DNA from: Reticulitermes speratus
Taxonomy: Eukaryota > Arthropoda > Insecta > Blattodea > Rhinotermitidae
DNA: 64,000 nt
Direction: 5' to 3'
Assembly: GCA_021186555.1 (NCBI GenBank)
Contig: JAJKFL010000006.1
Span: forward strand, 35,151,478 to 35,215,477
Shown here: one piece after another, positions 47,329 through 60,160 of the stretch
How the letters are laid out: every line of letters starts with the position of its first letter
Position numbering within the stretch: the stretch's first letter is position 1
Notes under the pieces: model-generated
The model's input: the letters and a program-made list of their open reading frames with translations, nothing else
Databases searched by the model: none
Told to the model about the DNA's origin: nothing
Position numbers and translations under genes: made by a program

Positions 47329-47776
47329 CAGTGGTTCCCAAAGTGTGGTCCGCCGATCCCAAGGGATCCGTGACCAATTCCCAGGGGATTCGTGGATACA
47401 TTTCTGTAATGACAACTGTGAAGTTTCCTTATTATTTGAATTAAAGGAATTACGTTTTGTTAAAACTATGGCGCAACGTCTTTAATTGGCTACATGTTTA
47501 TCTCCTATGACCGCTATAATGTCTAATTAAGAAACCCCCTGTACCCACGAAGCGACCGACAATCATTGTAATGAAGGTCAAATCATGCAGTGCAATATTA
47601 CGTATGTAACTGATACGTATTCATAGCTATCTAAAATCAGTTCTGAGAAATAAATTTTTAATTTTGGATACTTATCATCCGGACACACTATATTTACGTG
47701 AGCAAGGATGTGAGGATTCGTGGTTGTTTTTCGAAGCCAAAAGGGTTCTGCGAACAAAAACGTTTTGGAAACACTG
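47329..47776. mobile_element. hAT-type MITE with perfect 8-bp duplication
   Basis: Ends cagtggttcccaaag / gttttggaaacactg are imperfect inverted repeats of the usual hAT form, flanked by ctctatac at 47321-47328 and 47777-47784. It is 448 bp and non-coding, with gtccgccgatcccaagg near the left end. Confidence 0.92.
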
Positions 47777-47784
47777 CTCTATAC

Positions 47785-49470
47785 CAATTTCTTCTTTGTA
47801 GAATGTGATTGGCTCCGCAGTAAAGCACGCAGTCTAAAAATATTCACACTGTAAAAATCGAAGCAGGCCTTCAATATTTGGCATATCGACGTTTCGTCAT
47901 CATGCATTTGAACACTAATTTTTCGACATTTCGTGACTTATTTCGACAAATCAGGAAGAGACAATATGCCTGGCGAGTCAACTTCCCCTGCTATCATTCT
48001 ACTGAGCATATCATGCTCAGTTCAGTTAAGCTCTGCCTTTCCTTAAGTCAGGTTCATTGCTGTCATGTTTTGTGGAATGAGAATCTCCTAAGATTATTCC
48101 GCGTATTTTGTAAGTCCAAAAATTGCCTCTTATTAAAATACTCTCAAGCTTTTTTGGGTGTTATTTTATGTTTTTATTACTAGTATTTCTTAAATTCTTG
48201 GAAATAGATCAGCATATTATATTGAGAATGGATTTTAATATTCGCGATTCCGATGCTCATGAGGATTTTATCGGCCCCAATCCAGCAAGAATATCGAGAT
48301 CCTACTGTACAGGTACAATAGGACAACATACAGCTTACTGCATGAACAGAAATTCCTGACATACGAGAAATATTGTTTTTCTATATTAGTCTTATATCGT
48401 ATAAACTATAGCAGGTTATTACTGCACGCATGCTTTCACCCTTATCGTAATCCCCCGTACTAATGAAATGCTATATGTGGCTACCATGACACAGTGTTTT
48501 AATGTGAACCTGCACATCCTGTGGCAATACATTCCCTATTTTGACCTCAGGGAAAATTCATAACAAGAGACGGGAGTAAACTGCATAATGAAGAGCTTCA
48601 TTATTCTATTCTTCAGCAGATACCATTAGAGTGATGTCAGGGAGGATAAGTGTACAGGGTGTGGAGAAAGGGGCACTGAGCACGAAATTTTATTCTGAAC
48701 CCGAAGGGAAGTGGCTACTGGGATGTTTGTTTTTAGATACAGTAAAAATTGTAATATCCGGTACTTTCGGGACCAAAGTTTTGCCGGCGATCTTAATTTT
48801 CTGGATATTTGAGCTTTGTAACTAGCAAATTCATTGACAGATCTAACCATTTGATTTGTCATTTCAAATCCTCTCCTGTTTCCCTGTTGCACTTCCTCTT
48901 CCCTTTTCATGACATCTGACGTAATATCCTGTAAGTAATATACATGTAAACAAAAAAGAACAAGCAAGACAAAATATCTCACTCTTGTAATCATCACATG
49001 CACAACGCAGTCATTTTCTTACTCAACCCCCTTTCTCTCTCTTAAATTACAGGGGGTTTTTTTCCGCCATTCCGAACACCGCACGTTCATCACATAGATA
49101 GCCTGCATAAGTTGGGACATTCCTTGACAACTGCTATGCTCAAGACAATCATAACAGAAATATTATATACGAAGTTTCCCTGTTAAATAAGTCTAAAACG
49201 TTTTGCTGAATCTAAAAGACAACAGTAAATTTGGCGCATCATCTCCTTCAAATATTTACTTATTTTGGTGCTGAGTATAAAAATATTATCTGTCGCTTGT
49301 TGACCCTCAAGCAGGAATTCTTGAAAAATTAAAAACAGCTTATATTTTAAAAGGCAGTCTGTTTACCAGCCACAGAAGCGAAGAAGAAAAAGAAATCCCA
49401 AAACCAGTAACAATAAAATGCCGCTGGAGCTTTCCGGTTTGTCCACACTCCCTTTGTCAACAAGAGTTTT
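47785..49470. other. unassigned DNA
   Basis: A minus-strand open frame at 48626-49003 begins with a signal-like MHVMITRVRYFVLLVLFCLH, but it shows no family match and may be chance. Nothing else recognised. Confidence 0.3.
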
Positions 49471-49869
49471 TCATAATAACACCATCTTCCATTCAAACGG
49501 TAATATAGCTCTGTTATTAACTGCATTGAAAAACTCTGCTAAATAATGACTGTCATTCTTTTTTACAAAATATCCTCCATATCTCGGCTGGAGCACCATC
49601 GAAAACTGTTGGATTTTAACTTTCAAAGGCATTGTATATACCCTCTTCAATTCCTTGTCTCTAAAATCCATAATTAATACACCTACATACCGAGGACACA
49701 GCACACAGCCGTTTTCCATCTTTAAAGGTAACTCAGTCTTCTGATCTATTCAAGTAGCTTCTTACCTTGTAAACTGCAAACTTTCCCTTACTGATTCCTG
49801 TCTCATCGGAATTCAATTTAAATTTAAAAAAACCCAATATGTTGTAAATTTAACCCACTGCCCCTTCCC

Positions 49870-49870
<1 letters not shown>
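49471..49870 (-). pseudogene. unrecognised, possibly decayed coding sequence
   Basis: Minus strand 49719-49471 reads MENGCVLCPRYVGVLIMDFR, then DKELKRVYTMPLKVKIQQFS and on to a stop. Just upstream, 49850-49785 reads NILGFFKFKLNSDETGISKG, then KFAVYK, ending at a GTAAGA. The two open parts are separated by about 25 bases with stops, too short for an intron, so a frame-broken old coding sequence is one reading. No family recognised. Confidence 0.22.
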
Positions 49871-49902
<32 letters not shown>

Positions 49903-49925
49903 ATAATAATAATAATAATAATAAT
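49871..49925. repeat. CTA/ATA trinucleotide microsatellite
   Basis: About ten CTA units followed directly by about eight ATA units. Confidence 0.95.
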
Positions 49926-51242
49926 ACGATATAAATCTTGCAGGCCACTGACCTCTCATCAAATTCCAATGTAAAATTTGAGTTATCCTTCTCACACTCA
50001 CTAAGCATGTCCAAAAACGTTTAGTTATCTCTTCACCCCTTTTAATGTATCTGCCTCACTTCTGCAGTTTTAATTTGCTGCACTCTTTTCTTCCTACATT
50101 CCTCCCTGTTGGTCCCGTTTGCCCATTGATAACAATTGTCTTCCTCTCTGACAAACTAATTTGCCCCCCTCCCCCCATGTCCCTGACATTTCTACACGTA
50201 GATGGCGCCACTTGGCCGTCATCTTGTTCAGCCGGTAAGCCTCCGCCTGAATTCGTCTATCGCTTTCTGTAGCCTTCGTCCTGACCTAGTCTCTTTCTCA
50301 GCTGCCAGCCCACCGACCAACATTTTCCTCGTCATCTGTGCCAGTTTTATCAGCTGTCTCCTACCATAACGTTTTCCTTGACCTAGTCCCTTAGCCCACC
50401 TCCCTTTGTGATGTCACAACCTGTGCATTGTGCTCTGATAGCCTGATGCAGCTCCGATCTCCGTTCTTCCTCGCGGGTGTTAACAACCTCCGGTGACGCT
50501 TTCGCCACCTGAATGCTGTCCCGAAAATAATCCAGCCTGAAAGCTTTCCTGTCTACCACGAACTTACCACTTCTTAAAATGCCCTTAAGCCTCTGTTCCT
50601 AGACCGCTTCATGTATTACAGCAATTCTGTTCAGTTCCCCTCGATTCCAGAGTTAATCTTGACCCACTATGACTCATATGACTGCCAAAATCCTGGTAAT
50701 ATCCAGTACTTCGTATTTTTTTAAGTAAGAATTAAACCTTACCAAGACTGTAGGAGTTCCCAACACTATCAGCCCATCCTGTTGTAACATCAGTGTTCAT
50801 TATCGTTCTACTTAATGCACTGTAACAGGGGTGGCCAGCTACACGAGCTTGGGGAGCCGCACTTTGGAGGCAACTTGGACAAGAACCATTGATTGATTAA
50901 ATGAAATATTTTTCCTTGTTTCACTGCTTCTTATTTCTGTTCAACCAACTGCAGTAGGATAGTTTTAGTTAGTCTTTTAGAAAATGTTTTAAAACGCCTC
51001 TCATTGTCAGCCTTGTGTGCATACAAAATGAGTATTATTTATACAGGCCAGTCATGCGAGTTGCATCAGCGATGTGCACGAGTCGCGTTGTAACACCTCT
51101 ACACTATTATTTCCGTAGTGTTTTAATCGCTTTCTGTCCCAAAATATTAAATTAATTGATCATTAACCGATTGTACTTTATAATTACAATTCAGTAAAGG
51201 TCTAGCATAGTAAACAATTTGTTACCGATAACGTCTGAATGC
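49926..51242. other. unassigned DNA with a possible hAT end
   Basis: C/T-rich at 50040-50480. At 50827-50870 caggggtggccagctaca and gagccgcac have the look of a hAT terminus, but no matching right end was found. Confidence 0.35.
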
Positions 51243-51560
51243 ATTGTTACTCGAACATGTTCCGACCATTGATGGTCACTGTTACTCGAACATGTTCCGG
51301 CCATTGATGGTCACTGTTAATCGAACATGTTCCGGCCATTGATGGTCATTGTTACTCGAACATGTTCCGGCCATTGATGGTCATTGTTACTCGAACATGT
51401 TCCGGCCATTTATGGTCATTGTTACTCGAACATGTTCCGGCCATTGATGGTCATTGTTACTCGAACATGTTCCGGCCATTTATGGTCATTGTTACTCGAA
51501 CATGTTCCGGCCATTTATGGTCATTGTTACTCGAACATGTTCCGGTCATTGATGGTCATT
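51243..51560. repeat. 35-bp minisatellite, nine copies
   Basis: Unit ttactcgaacatgttccggc plus cattgatggtcattg. Each copy carries the 10-bp palindrome GAACATGTTC, which fits the p53-family half site RRRCWWGYYY. Confidence 0.95.
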
Positions 51561-51908
51561 ATCAGGGAAAATATTGAGCCTACGGAAGACATTTACTTAA
51601 AGATGTGTATCTTGAAATAAACTGCGTTATACAAAGAACTGCTTGAAATGCGATTTTATTGTTAAAAAGTCAATTTTATAAATAATCTGTGTCCTATGCC
51701 TGTTTTTATATTACACAGTTTTATTTGAGGTTTATTTTTGCTATCGTCGGATATGTTTGTTGCCTACGTTTAAAGGATTAAAACTTTATTAGTTTAAATT
51801 ACAACTCTTTAAAAATTAACGAGAAATTAATTCACCACCCTGTCATTTTATCTCATGTGCTATACACATATAATTCGAAAATCATTCTAATATTCTCAAA
51901 ATCTAATA
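51561..51908. other. unassigned AT-rich DNA
   Basis: No feature recognised. Confidence 0.4.
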
Positions 51909-52378
51909 CAGTATTCCCTCTCTAATCCGGACCTCGGTAATCTGGATCCCCTTATGATCCGGATAATTATGGGCCAACTACGATCCTCTCTTTTCCCCAG
52001 GTGATCCGGTCATTGTGCGGATCACCGAAGGGAAATCTCAGACAATCCATACTCCGAGACTTGGGGCGTGGGTGATGCGGGAAGAACCAGCCAGTATTTG
52101 AACTGCTCAGCAGTAAGGACGTGATCTGTCGTGTGTCGTAGCTGTCTTGCTCTCTTATTTCTTTATTATAATGAAATGATAGCGACAAAAGTCCCATTAT
52201 TATTATTATTACATACTGTTAAGTGCAGTATTTAGACTCTAAGGAGCTATGTTTTAGCTTTGAGTGATGATTTTAATATGTTACCTATACTACGGAGTTA
52301 CCTCGTCGTTGATCCGGATTCCCGGGTAATCCGGACCGCCCATCCCCCAGTATAGTCCGGATGGCTGAGGGACTACTG
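51909..52378. mobile_element. pogo/Tigger-like MITE
   Basis: Inverted ends cagtattccctctctaatcc gga / tccggatggctgagggacta ctg are flanked by TA (51907-51908, 52379-52380). Inner atccgga motifs recur. 470 bp with no transposase motif that I can see. Confidence 0.83.
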
Positions 52379-52492
52379 TACCTAGTTACTAGACACACCG
52401 AATACAACAATTCTATTTACCGCCATTTCTGTAAGACTTAAGAAAAAAACCACCCATCAACAATGTTACGTGCACATCACATAAACTTCAGT

Positions 52493-52703
52493 CAGCCGGG
52501 ATATCGTAGACGGTATAGTGCTTTGCTACGGGCTGGAGAGTTCGAGTTTCGACCCTCTGTGGGGGCGAGAGTTTCCACACCCTTTCAGACCAGCCCTGGG
52601 GCCCACCCGCCTCATGTACGATGGATACTAAGTCTTACCCGGTGGTAAAGCGGCCGACACGTATTATTGACCACCCACCAACATCTAGCGCCGAGGTTAA
52701 AGA
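52493..52703 (+). repeat. SINE family C
   Basis: Head gccgggatatcgtagacggt (A box) and gagagttcgagtttcgaccc (B box), a body with ccctggggcccacccgcc and ggtggtaaagcggccgac, and an A-rich 3' end. Confidence 0.82.
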
Positions 52704-54085
52704 AAAAATACAGTTATATCCCTGCTCCTCGCCTGTATGTTCATGGTATGTTACAGGATAAACCTTATCTTTCTTTACATAAACTTCACACCACGAAGTA
52801 CTACGTTTTTGTAGAGAGTCAAATGCTTCGTTAAATAAAAAATTGTACCGTTCAATTTACGAAAAATTCAAGAACCTAAATAAAAAATTATAGACGTTTA
52901 CACTACAGATATTTCACATATATTAAAATATTACTTACAGGGACATATCTATGACACGTACATTAATTTAAAATGGGCGGTGAACTGGAATTTTTCTGTT
53001 AATTTTAAGGCAAGAAGTCCACGAAAACTCCTTTTTCCTTGAAAATGGAAGAGATATGGTCCTTCGATTGGTCGTGAGGTTCTAACCTAGACACACAGCC
53101 TCACATCCTAGAAGACCCTGAAAACTCAGAAACACCGCAGTGGGAGCCTCACTTGTAGCAACGTCCATGCTATTAACAGGCAGGAATACATTCGAGTACG
53201 TGAAAGCATCAAGGCTCCGTGAGAAAAGCTCCGCTACACGTAAAGTCAATACATCTGTCTCCTTGTGTGTGTGTGTGTGTGTCTATACACACACACACAC
53301 ACACACACTTCTACATTTGACATTGAAAATGTCTGCATTTTTACCTTAGAGATTATTTATATGTTTTATATATTTGTCACAATAAACAAACCATTATTTT
53401 CCTATGCAGAATTAATCGGCTCGTCGTTAAATTTGTGATAAGGCGTGCACATGTACTTACGCAGAGTCCCAGAAAAATAGATTTTGTCCCCCCCTCCCGG
53501 TAATAATAAAATTAGTGCCGCTCACTACATCCCCCTACCTGCTTCTTCCCTCCCCCCTCCCTCCCTACGCTGTTCCTCTGAGGGCAAGACACAATGACCG
53601 ACTCAGTCGCTGAGTAACCTGGACTTGAGCTCGGTTTTCAAAGCGTCTAAGCCATTGCACATTTAACCAAATGTCATATTTTTACTGACGAGAATGTTAC
53701 ATTAATTGGCGAAATGGTTTGATATTTGTCTGCATAATTAAACAATGGTTTATCGTTCTGTTGCTCGAGAGTAGAATTTTCAGTTGCTGAGTCCCAGTTA
53801 ATGTATGAAAATCTTTAATTTACAGGCATTACCTGGTGACGAATTAAACTTGAAAAATGTAATGAATGGCGAATACATAAGAATTTGGAAAGGGCTTCTG
53901 GCCTATTTCACCACATTCTCATAATTTGGAGGTACTGGGGTAAGAAAATGAGGAATCTCACTCAGGATAGTCAGTTTGACAGCAGATATTCAAACTGATA
54001 TCTCTCCCTCAATAAGATTTCGTCAATCCATATACAGCCCACACGGGATAACTTCACTAAATCACGCACAATACTTTCAGTAACA
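52704..54085. other. unassigned DNA
   Basis: A perfect GT-run/AC-run palindrome at 53262-53309. C-rich at 53485-53575. No gene. Confidence 0.45.
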
Positions 54086-54352
54086 TGGTTTTCGCGTGCG
54101 TTATTTCAGGCTTCCGCCGCTATGTGGATAAAATATGCGCTCTCCTGGGATATTACGCAACGCAAAGTGGTAATTACGTACCGACGTTTTGGGACAACAT
54201 TTCGATAGCATCTTCATGGGCCAAGAAGTCTTCTTGGGTTTCTTGACCCTTGAAGATGGGACAGATAGGTTGTCCCGAAACATTGGTAGAGAATTACTAC
54301 TCCACGCTTCGTAATATCCCAGAAGAGCGCAGATCTCATGGTTTTCGCGTGT
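54086..54352. mobile_element. foldback element 7, decayed hammerhead pair, flanked by a direct repeat
   Basis: atggttttcgcgtg occurs at 54086-54099 and again near 54339-54352. Inside, gcgctctcctgggatattac / gtaatatcccagaagagcgc are inverted. The plus motif at 54246-54291 keeps stem II GGGAC/GUCCC and GAAAC but has UUGAAGA; the minus motif at 54178-54220 is more worn. Confidence 0.75.
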
Positions 54353-54788
54353 TACAATAAACCACAAAACCACATTTCACATACGAAAGACATAAGAGCA
54401 GTGAACACGTGTAAGACACATATGAAATCTGATCTAAGCCTCAATCCGTCTTTAATTTAGACCTGGCTAACAGACTGCATGGAGAAGAAATCTTCTTGAG
54501 AATCCGATAGTGCCTTACATCATAAAGAGTTTCCTTGCCTTTTATGAAACTGAAATGTTCAGTACAGTATTCACCAGAGACTGTCATGATCCTTATCTTG
54601 TATCAGATGAATCCAGACCACATTGTTTTCTTCAGACCCACTTGTTTCAGACCATTTATAATATTATCATCTCTTCTACGGCTAGGTTATCCCAAATGAC
54701 CTTTATTCCGTGAGGCTTTGTGACCAGAATTCATTATGTGGGCCTATTTCACATAATCGCTTTTAATAAATAAGGAGTTATTTTTTTT
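54353..54788. other. unassigned DNA
   Basis: No feature recognised. Confidence 0.4.
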
Positions 54789-55043
54789 GTGGTGCAAAAC
54801 CCAACTCGGGCATATGCCGCCTTATTGGTGAGGTCTGCAGATCCCACACAATTAGACACACACCCACAACCTGTAGGTCTCCTCTGCACGAGTGATCATC
54901 TCGTCGCAGAGGCCGTTACCTACACAAATCACAACAAACACAATAGATGAACATCTATGCTCTCAGCGGGATTCGAACCCGCGATTCTAACAATTGAGCG
55001 GCTTGAGACCAATGCCTTAGACCGCACGGCCATCGGGATTGGC
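54789..55043 (-). repeat. SINE family A, full length
   Basis: Reverse strand: poly-T at 54780-54788 (the A tail), body, then B box gcgggttcgaatcccgc and head cggccatcggg. Nearly complete. Confidence 0.9.
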
Positions 55044-57875
55044 AATAAGAAATTATATTTCGGTAAAAATTTAAACGAATTTTTTGCGAGTGCCACATGA
55101 CTGCTGAAAATTCGTTTTAGTGTGATAATATGTAAGTGCGCTTTAAGGAAGTCGTATTTCTGTAAAAAGACGTGTAATTCACAAAAACGTGTACGTCATC
55201 TAACCTCCTTAGAAGTGGAATATTGTACTAATCACAGGTGTGCATTTTGGCTTCATGCTAGCCGTCTTTATCTCCTACAGGTCCAACACAAATGAGAAAC
55301 ATTAACACAACAGTAATTAGAGTAAAGGTTCCATACTGACCATTCATGGGTTGCGTGGTGTTGAAAATTACCTTGTCTTCAGTACACAGCTTTAACTGAA
55401 CTGAGCATTAGTAAAGTTAAAGAAGACACGTTTGGGTGAACTAGAAACGATAAGACCCGTACGGGCAGACGACAGTATTAACTTGTTGTGGGTCAAACCC
55501 GTAGCCATGACGACGTATAGTTTTTCCATTATTTATACTGCAGGTTGTAAGCAGTGACGAGTGCATAAGTAAGCTTGTGTTCGTCAGCTGTTTCTATTCA
55601 CTGTGGCAGCGAAAATCGAATATGTCTTCCTACGCTGAACCCATATTATTTGTTCTGAAATTATAACGTGGGTGCCCATGGTTTTGGTGTAGTGGCTTAT
55701 TCAGGTTAGGGAAATCCACCTCTTATCCAGCAACTTAAAAATAAAAAAGATATATATCTGAAGAGTTTTAGCCGTTGCTCTCTATCTGCAGTTACTCCTA
55801 CTTTCTATGTAAGTAACACACAGGGAGAGATCAGAAATGTGCATAAAATTGTGACTGAAAAATCTGAAGGGATGATCTACATGTAGGTCGGTGGATAATA
55901 TTAAAATGGATCTTAAAGAAGCAGTGAAAGGATGTTGACTGGATTCATCTGGCTGAAGACAAAGTCTATTGGCGAGATTTCTGACCACTATAATCAATTT
56001 TTGGGTCCCGTAAAAGGCCAGAAATGTATTGTGTAACTCAGCAACTGTTAGCTTCTGAAGAAGCATTCTGCTCCATGAAGGTGGTCTGTACAGGAGACTG
56101 AGTTTGATTCACAGTGACAGTGTTTTGGAGCAAAGTGCTGCGGAGATTACTTGGGCCTAGGAAAGGGGGCGTAACAGGATGAAGAAAAATATGTAATACG
56201 AAACTTAATCATTTATTAAAGTTATCTAATATTGTTAACGTAGATAAAACATTGTGTATTAGATAGGCACAAATGTAGCACGCATGTGCAAGATGATATT
56301 TGGATGCAGAATTTTATTCTGGAAACGTTAAGGGGAGAGAACGTTAGGGGACTTTAGAGTCAATACTACAGTTGAAAATGGTTCGTTCTGCAGTGGTTGT
56401 ATAAAAACGTGAACTGGATTTGTCTGATCCTGGACAGGATTCAAAACACGGACTTTTTAAAACCTTCGGGGTTCACGAATTCAGGACCAGCGCAGTTCGT
56501 ATCAGCGTTGCAGAGAGGAATGTGAATCGTGGAGTTACTTGGTATGGGTGTCTTCACTTAGCTTTCGGATTCAGTTGTACAAATGGGCAAAAGTAATTTA
56601 ATGTAAACTAAATAAATCTGATCGTTGAATGGAAGACGTAATAAACACTGTGGTGAAGACTCAAGTCTTCTGGGACTAAAATATTTTGTGTAATTTGAGA
56701 ATTGCTACGCTTTCTATACGCGTATATATTGATTGACTTTCAAAGGAGCCGTGAAATTCAGTGTCAAGTTGTTCAAGAAGTCCACTATTATTGGAGTGGT
56801 TGATCCTGAAGCTGAAGGCAATACTCTCCTTCGAAACGTCGGTAACTCTTTACTAGTCGTCTCTGCGTAATATTCCAGAGGACTTGAAATTTCATCAACT
56901 CCGTTGTCGGAAAATCAAGCGTCGCAAATCCTACGAGCCATCATTCAACCAACTCACTCCGGTGCGATCCTCTGGACACACTTATGAACAGGACAGCAAA
57001 AGCAGCCTTCACGTTGGTCTTTATTCGCAAATTTCACAAATTCCTTCTTCTTGAAGTCGGACATGTTCCAAATTATCTTAAATGACTCTATATTTCTTTG
57101 CGTATTGAACAGAAATTAAAATTCCTCCATTCTTGCAAATTAAAAGTAATTAAAAGTCAAATAAAAATGTAGAATTTAGAGTTGAGGAAACTTTGCAGAT
57201 TTAATATGTAAAACATCAGTAGGTTTCTTTTGCATTCATACAATGTTATGGTGGCAAATCTCAAGATCAGAGATCATTTGATAGACAGAGGGCCAAGGCA
57301 CCAGCTAATATTAAACTGAATACTGTAGATATGGTGTACGGAATTACTGACTGCGTTTGTTTTTCTGAGGATGAAGTCATGTGACTGTAGTTTGTGTGCG
57401 TGGTGATTCATGCTCAAGTTTTACAGTAGCAAGAAACTACTAGGCAGCTTAGTAACTACAGAATTTTCAAGGAAAACTGTGCACCTTGGAATTCATCAAA
57501 AGTAGTACAACAAACATTGTGTTGTGTATTTGCAGACCTATGTATGAGAGGTCTAGTGTTATATAGGACAAGCAGTACCAGTCAGACCTCACAAAGTCTA
57601 CTTTCCTACAGCAAACGTTTTCACAGCTATAATTATCTTTCGATAATGAATTATCTAAACGCTGAAACTTTTAACCGTGTAATCAGATTCAAATTAGCTT
57701 ATGGGTTAGCGTGCTGTACTCGTTTACTCTTAGTACCCAACCTTCTCGAGAAAATTTCTTGTTGCTTGAATTGTAAATACGGTAAAGATTATTATTATTA
57801 TTATTATTGTCGTTCTTTGGAAGAACTTGAATAGACTCTGCATACTTTGTCAACATTAAATTATTGGGCATCGCC
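55044..57875. other. unassigned DNA
   Basis: A decayed hammerhead-type motif at 56795-56860 (cctgaagctgaaggc, ctccttcgaaacgtcggtaa) and a TTA run at 57787-57808. An open frame at 57517-57834 shows no family signature. Confidence 0.4.
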
Positions 57876-58290
57876 TCATGGAACCATTCGGCTCGCGCTG
57901 AACGGATTTTAGTGAAATTTTATACTGAGGATTCTTACTGAAAAATGTCGGTAAAATTCAAGCGTGGTTAAAATCGGACAAGCATTATCGCAATTTGCAT
58001 GAAGACCTGAATACATTTGTGATACCTCTCTGACTTCTTCTCGAAATAAGAAAACTTTCAGACAAACATGGTACAGAAAATAACATTTCATGCCAATTAC
58101 TTTTTTTTCAGAAAGCCGTGCCGTTTGCGAGATAATTACGAAAAACAAGGCAGAGCCAGGCAGGTCATACATCATGGTACATGAGATGGTGCAAATAAGG
58201 TCTGATTTGTTTGAAGGGTAATTAAGACAATATATATTTATTATTTATTGCTTTCTATGGGATGAAACTTGGATGTTAAGATGCACTTTC
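57870..58290. repeat. dispersed repeat, related to 33170-33660
   Basis: The shared blocks listed for 33170-33660 occur in the same order, with clear divergence. Confidence 0.58.
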
Positions 58291-58861
58291 ATGGAAGATA
58301 ATTACGAAAAAAAAACAGTTGTAATGTTTAATACTGATTGATACATACTTAACTATAATTACATAATAATATGGCGTCACATAAGGCAACCAAAATTGGT
58401 TGTTTTATGACGTAATAATCGGTAAAGTAGGCCTGTGGTGACGTCATGTTTTTCTGTGTAGTTTTAGATTTTATTGCCACTTATGTGATGCATATGTAAG
58501 GACAGAGAAACAGGAGTGTATAATGTTTAACGTTTATTGCTCGTACCTAGAAACCTGAAATTTGGTATTTAGGTTGATATACCTATAAATTTTCACGAAA
58601 TTTTTATTTGTTTCTTACGCGTATTTGTAATTCAGTATAAACTTATCGGATAAATGTAGATACCTATTATTTTAGCTATGATATCTGTAATATCTTACAA
58701 ATTTCAATACATGTACATGCATATTTACTTGTGTTTTAAATCATGTTTTTTTATAGTGAAGAGCCCCGCAGCAGATCCTACGGACGCACCGCAGTCTTGA
58801 GGCTTATTGTGCAAACCTCTGCTGAAGATGTTTATTTTTTTCCGTTTTTCCGTGTAATGGA
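58291..58861. other. unassigned DNA
   Basis: AT-rich. No feature recognised. Confidence 0.4.
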
Positions 58862-59029
58862 GCACCGGTGGAATGAAATGACAGGGGAAAACCGAAGTAC
58901 TTGGGGGAAAACCTGTCCCAGTGCCACTTTGTCCACCACAAATCCGACATGGAATGACCCGAGATCGAACACGGGCCTCCGCGATAAGAGGCCGGCGACT
59001 AAACTTCTGAATCACGGCACGGCCAAGTC
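58862..59029 (-). repeat. SINE family E
   Basis: Reverse strand: head ccgtgccgtgattcagaagt, tcgccggcctcttatcg, B box cccgtgttcgatctcgggtc, then gtcggatttgtggtggacaa. The closest relative in the window is 7945-8063. Confidence 0.75.
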
Positions 59030-59036
59030 ATGTATT

Positions 59037-59083
59037 TTAGTGCCTGATGATGGTCCTTAAGGCCCGAAACATGTAGTATTTAC
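59037..59083 (+). ncRNA. hammerhead ribozyme-like motif 8
   Basis: CUGAUGA, stem II GGUCC-UUAA-GGCCC, GAAAC-AU-GUA all present. Stem I is weak (GUGC/GUAU with wobble pairs). A SINE E lies immediately upstream. Confidence 0.6.
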
Positions 59084-60148
59084 TGATGATATTATTAAAG
59101 GTTTGTTGTGTTTGACAAAGAAATATATATATGCCAGTATTAATATGTCACAGCACAACGAGATGGATTCCATTAAAATCGATCCAAATTCAGTCAATAG
59201 TGTGCAATCAGAATTTTTGGGTCAAAATTCTGACCGAATTGTTGTAATCTCATAAGCTGATTTTGTATTTTTCTGCGGTAACGTATTGCACTAGTGGGTA
59301 CGTAAATTAGCTACAAATAGAAAAGTAGCTTTGTGTTATGGAATGTGTCTTGAGCAGTTGATGTTTATGCAACTAGTCTAGATGTTCCTTGCTTTTGAAA
59401 AACTAGAAACGTCTTCGTTGTGTTTAGAACAGCCTACCATTAGACCCTAGCCTGAATCAGTTTAATCAGATTCATATAATATTTATTCAAGATTCATCTT
59501 CACTTTATGTTCCACTGAATCCAAGAGCTCGTGAGATTTCCCACTAAACAAGTGTACGAAAATTTCAAATACTATAAATTAGTGGATTTTAATTTGTATT
59601 GACTTTTACGTAAGAAATGTCACGCAAAGCATGTAGCTGTGATATGTCTAGAATCGTAGCAGTCTGCCTTCAATGGATGTTTCAGTCAATATACACGGTT
59701 TTCGTAGAAAAATAGCGACTTTCACAAATTAAACTTCATTTGCTTTCTGTAAGATGAAATATGAAAAAAATGTAATTACACAAAAATAAGCGCAGTACCT
59801 TTCCTGTAAGTGTACTGTTTCGATATGTGCTGTGGTTATTTCTCGACATGCTTTTCAGCTTTTAGTTTAGCTGTTGCTACATGCGCGGCGCAACATATTT
59901 TGGACAATCCGAGAGCCGCCTGTAATGCCGGCCGTTTTGTCTGCGGCAATGCGCTGCGTGTTTATCTGTACGTCATTAACTAATGGGGAGATTAGTTTTG
60001 TTTAATGGTATTTGTGTTGGTAGTAACATCGTTATGATCAATGATGCATTATTTTCCATAATGACTTTTCGTCACATGTCGCCATTCCTAGGAAAATGTT
60101 CCAGATGCAGGAAAGGGTATAGTGTCTCTGAAATAATTTAAGTTCACT
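59084..60148. other. unassigned DNA
   Basis: No feature recognised. Confidence 0.4.
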
Positions 60149-60160
60149 TATATAAACTTA

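Noticed and set aside
48626..49003. Small secreted protein with a signal-like start
   Set aside because: The hydrophobic start could be chance in T-rich DNA, no family match, and a strong acceptor falls inside the supposed signal peptide.
50827..51240. Complete hAT element
   Set aside because: Only a left-end-like sequence is seen; no right terminus or 8-bp duplication was found.
51243..51560. Functional p53 response element
   Set aside because: Half sites are 35 bp apart, too far for a normal full site; kept only as an observation.
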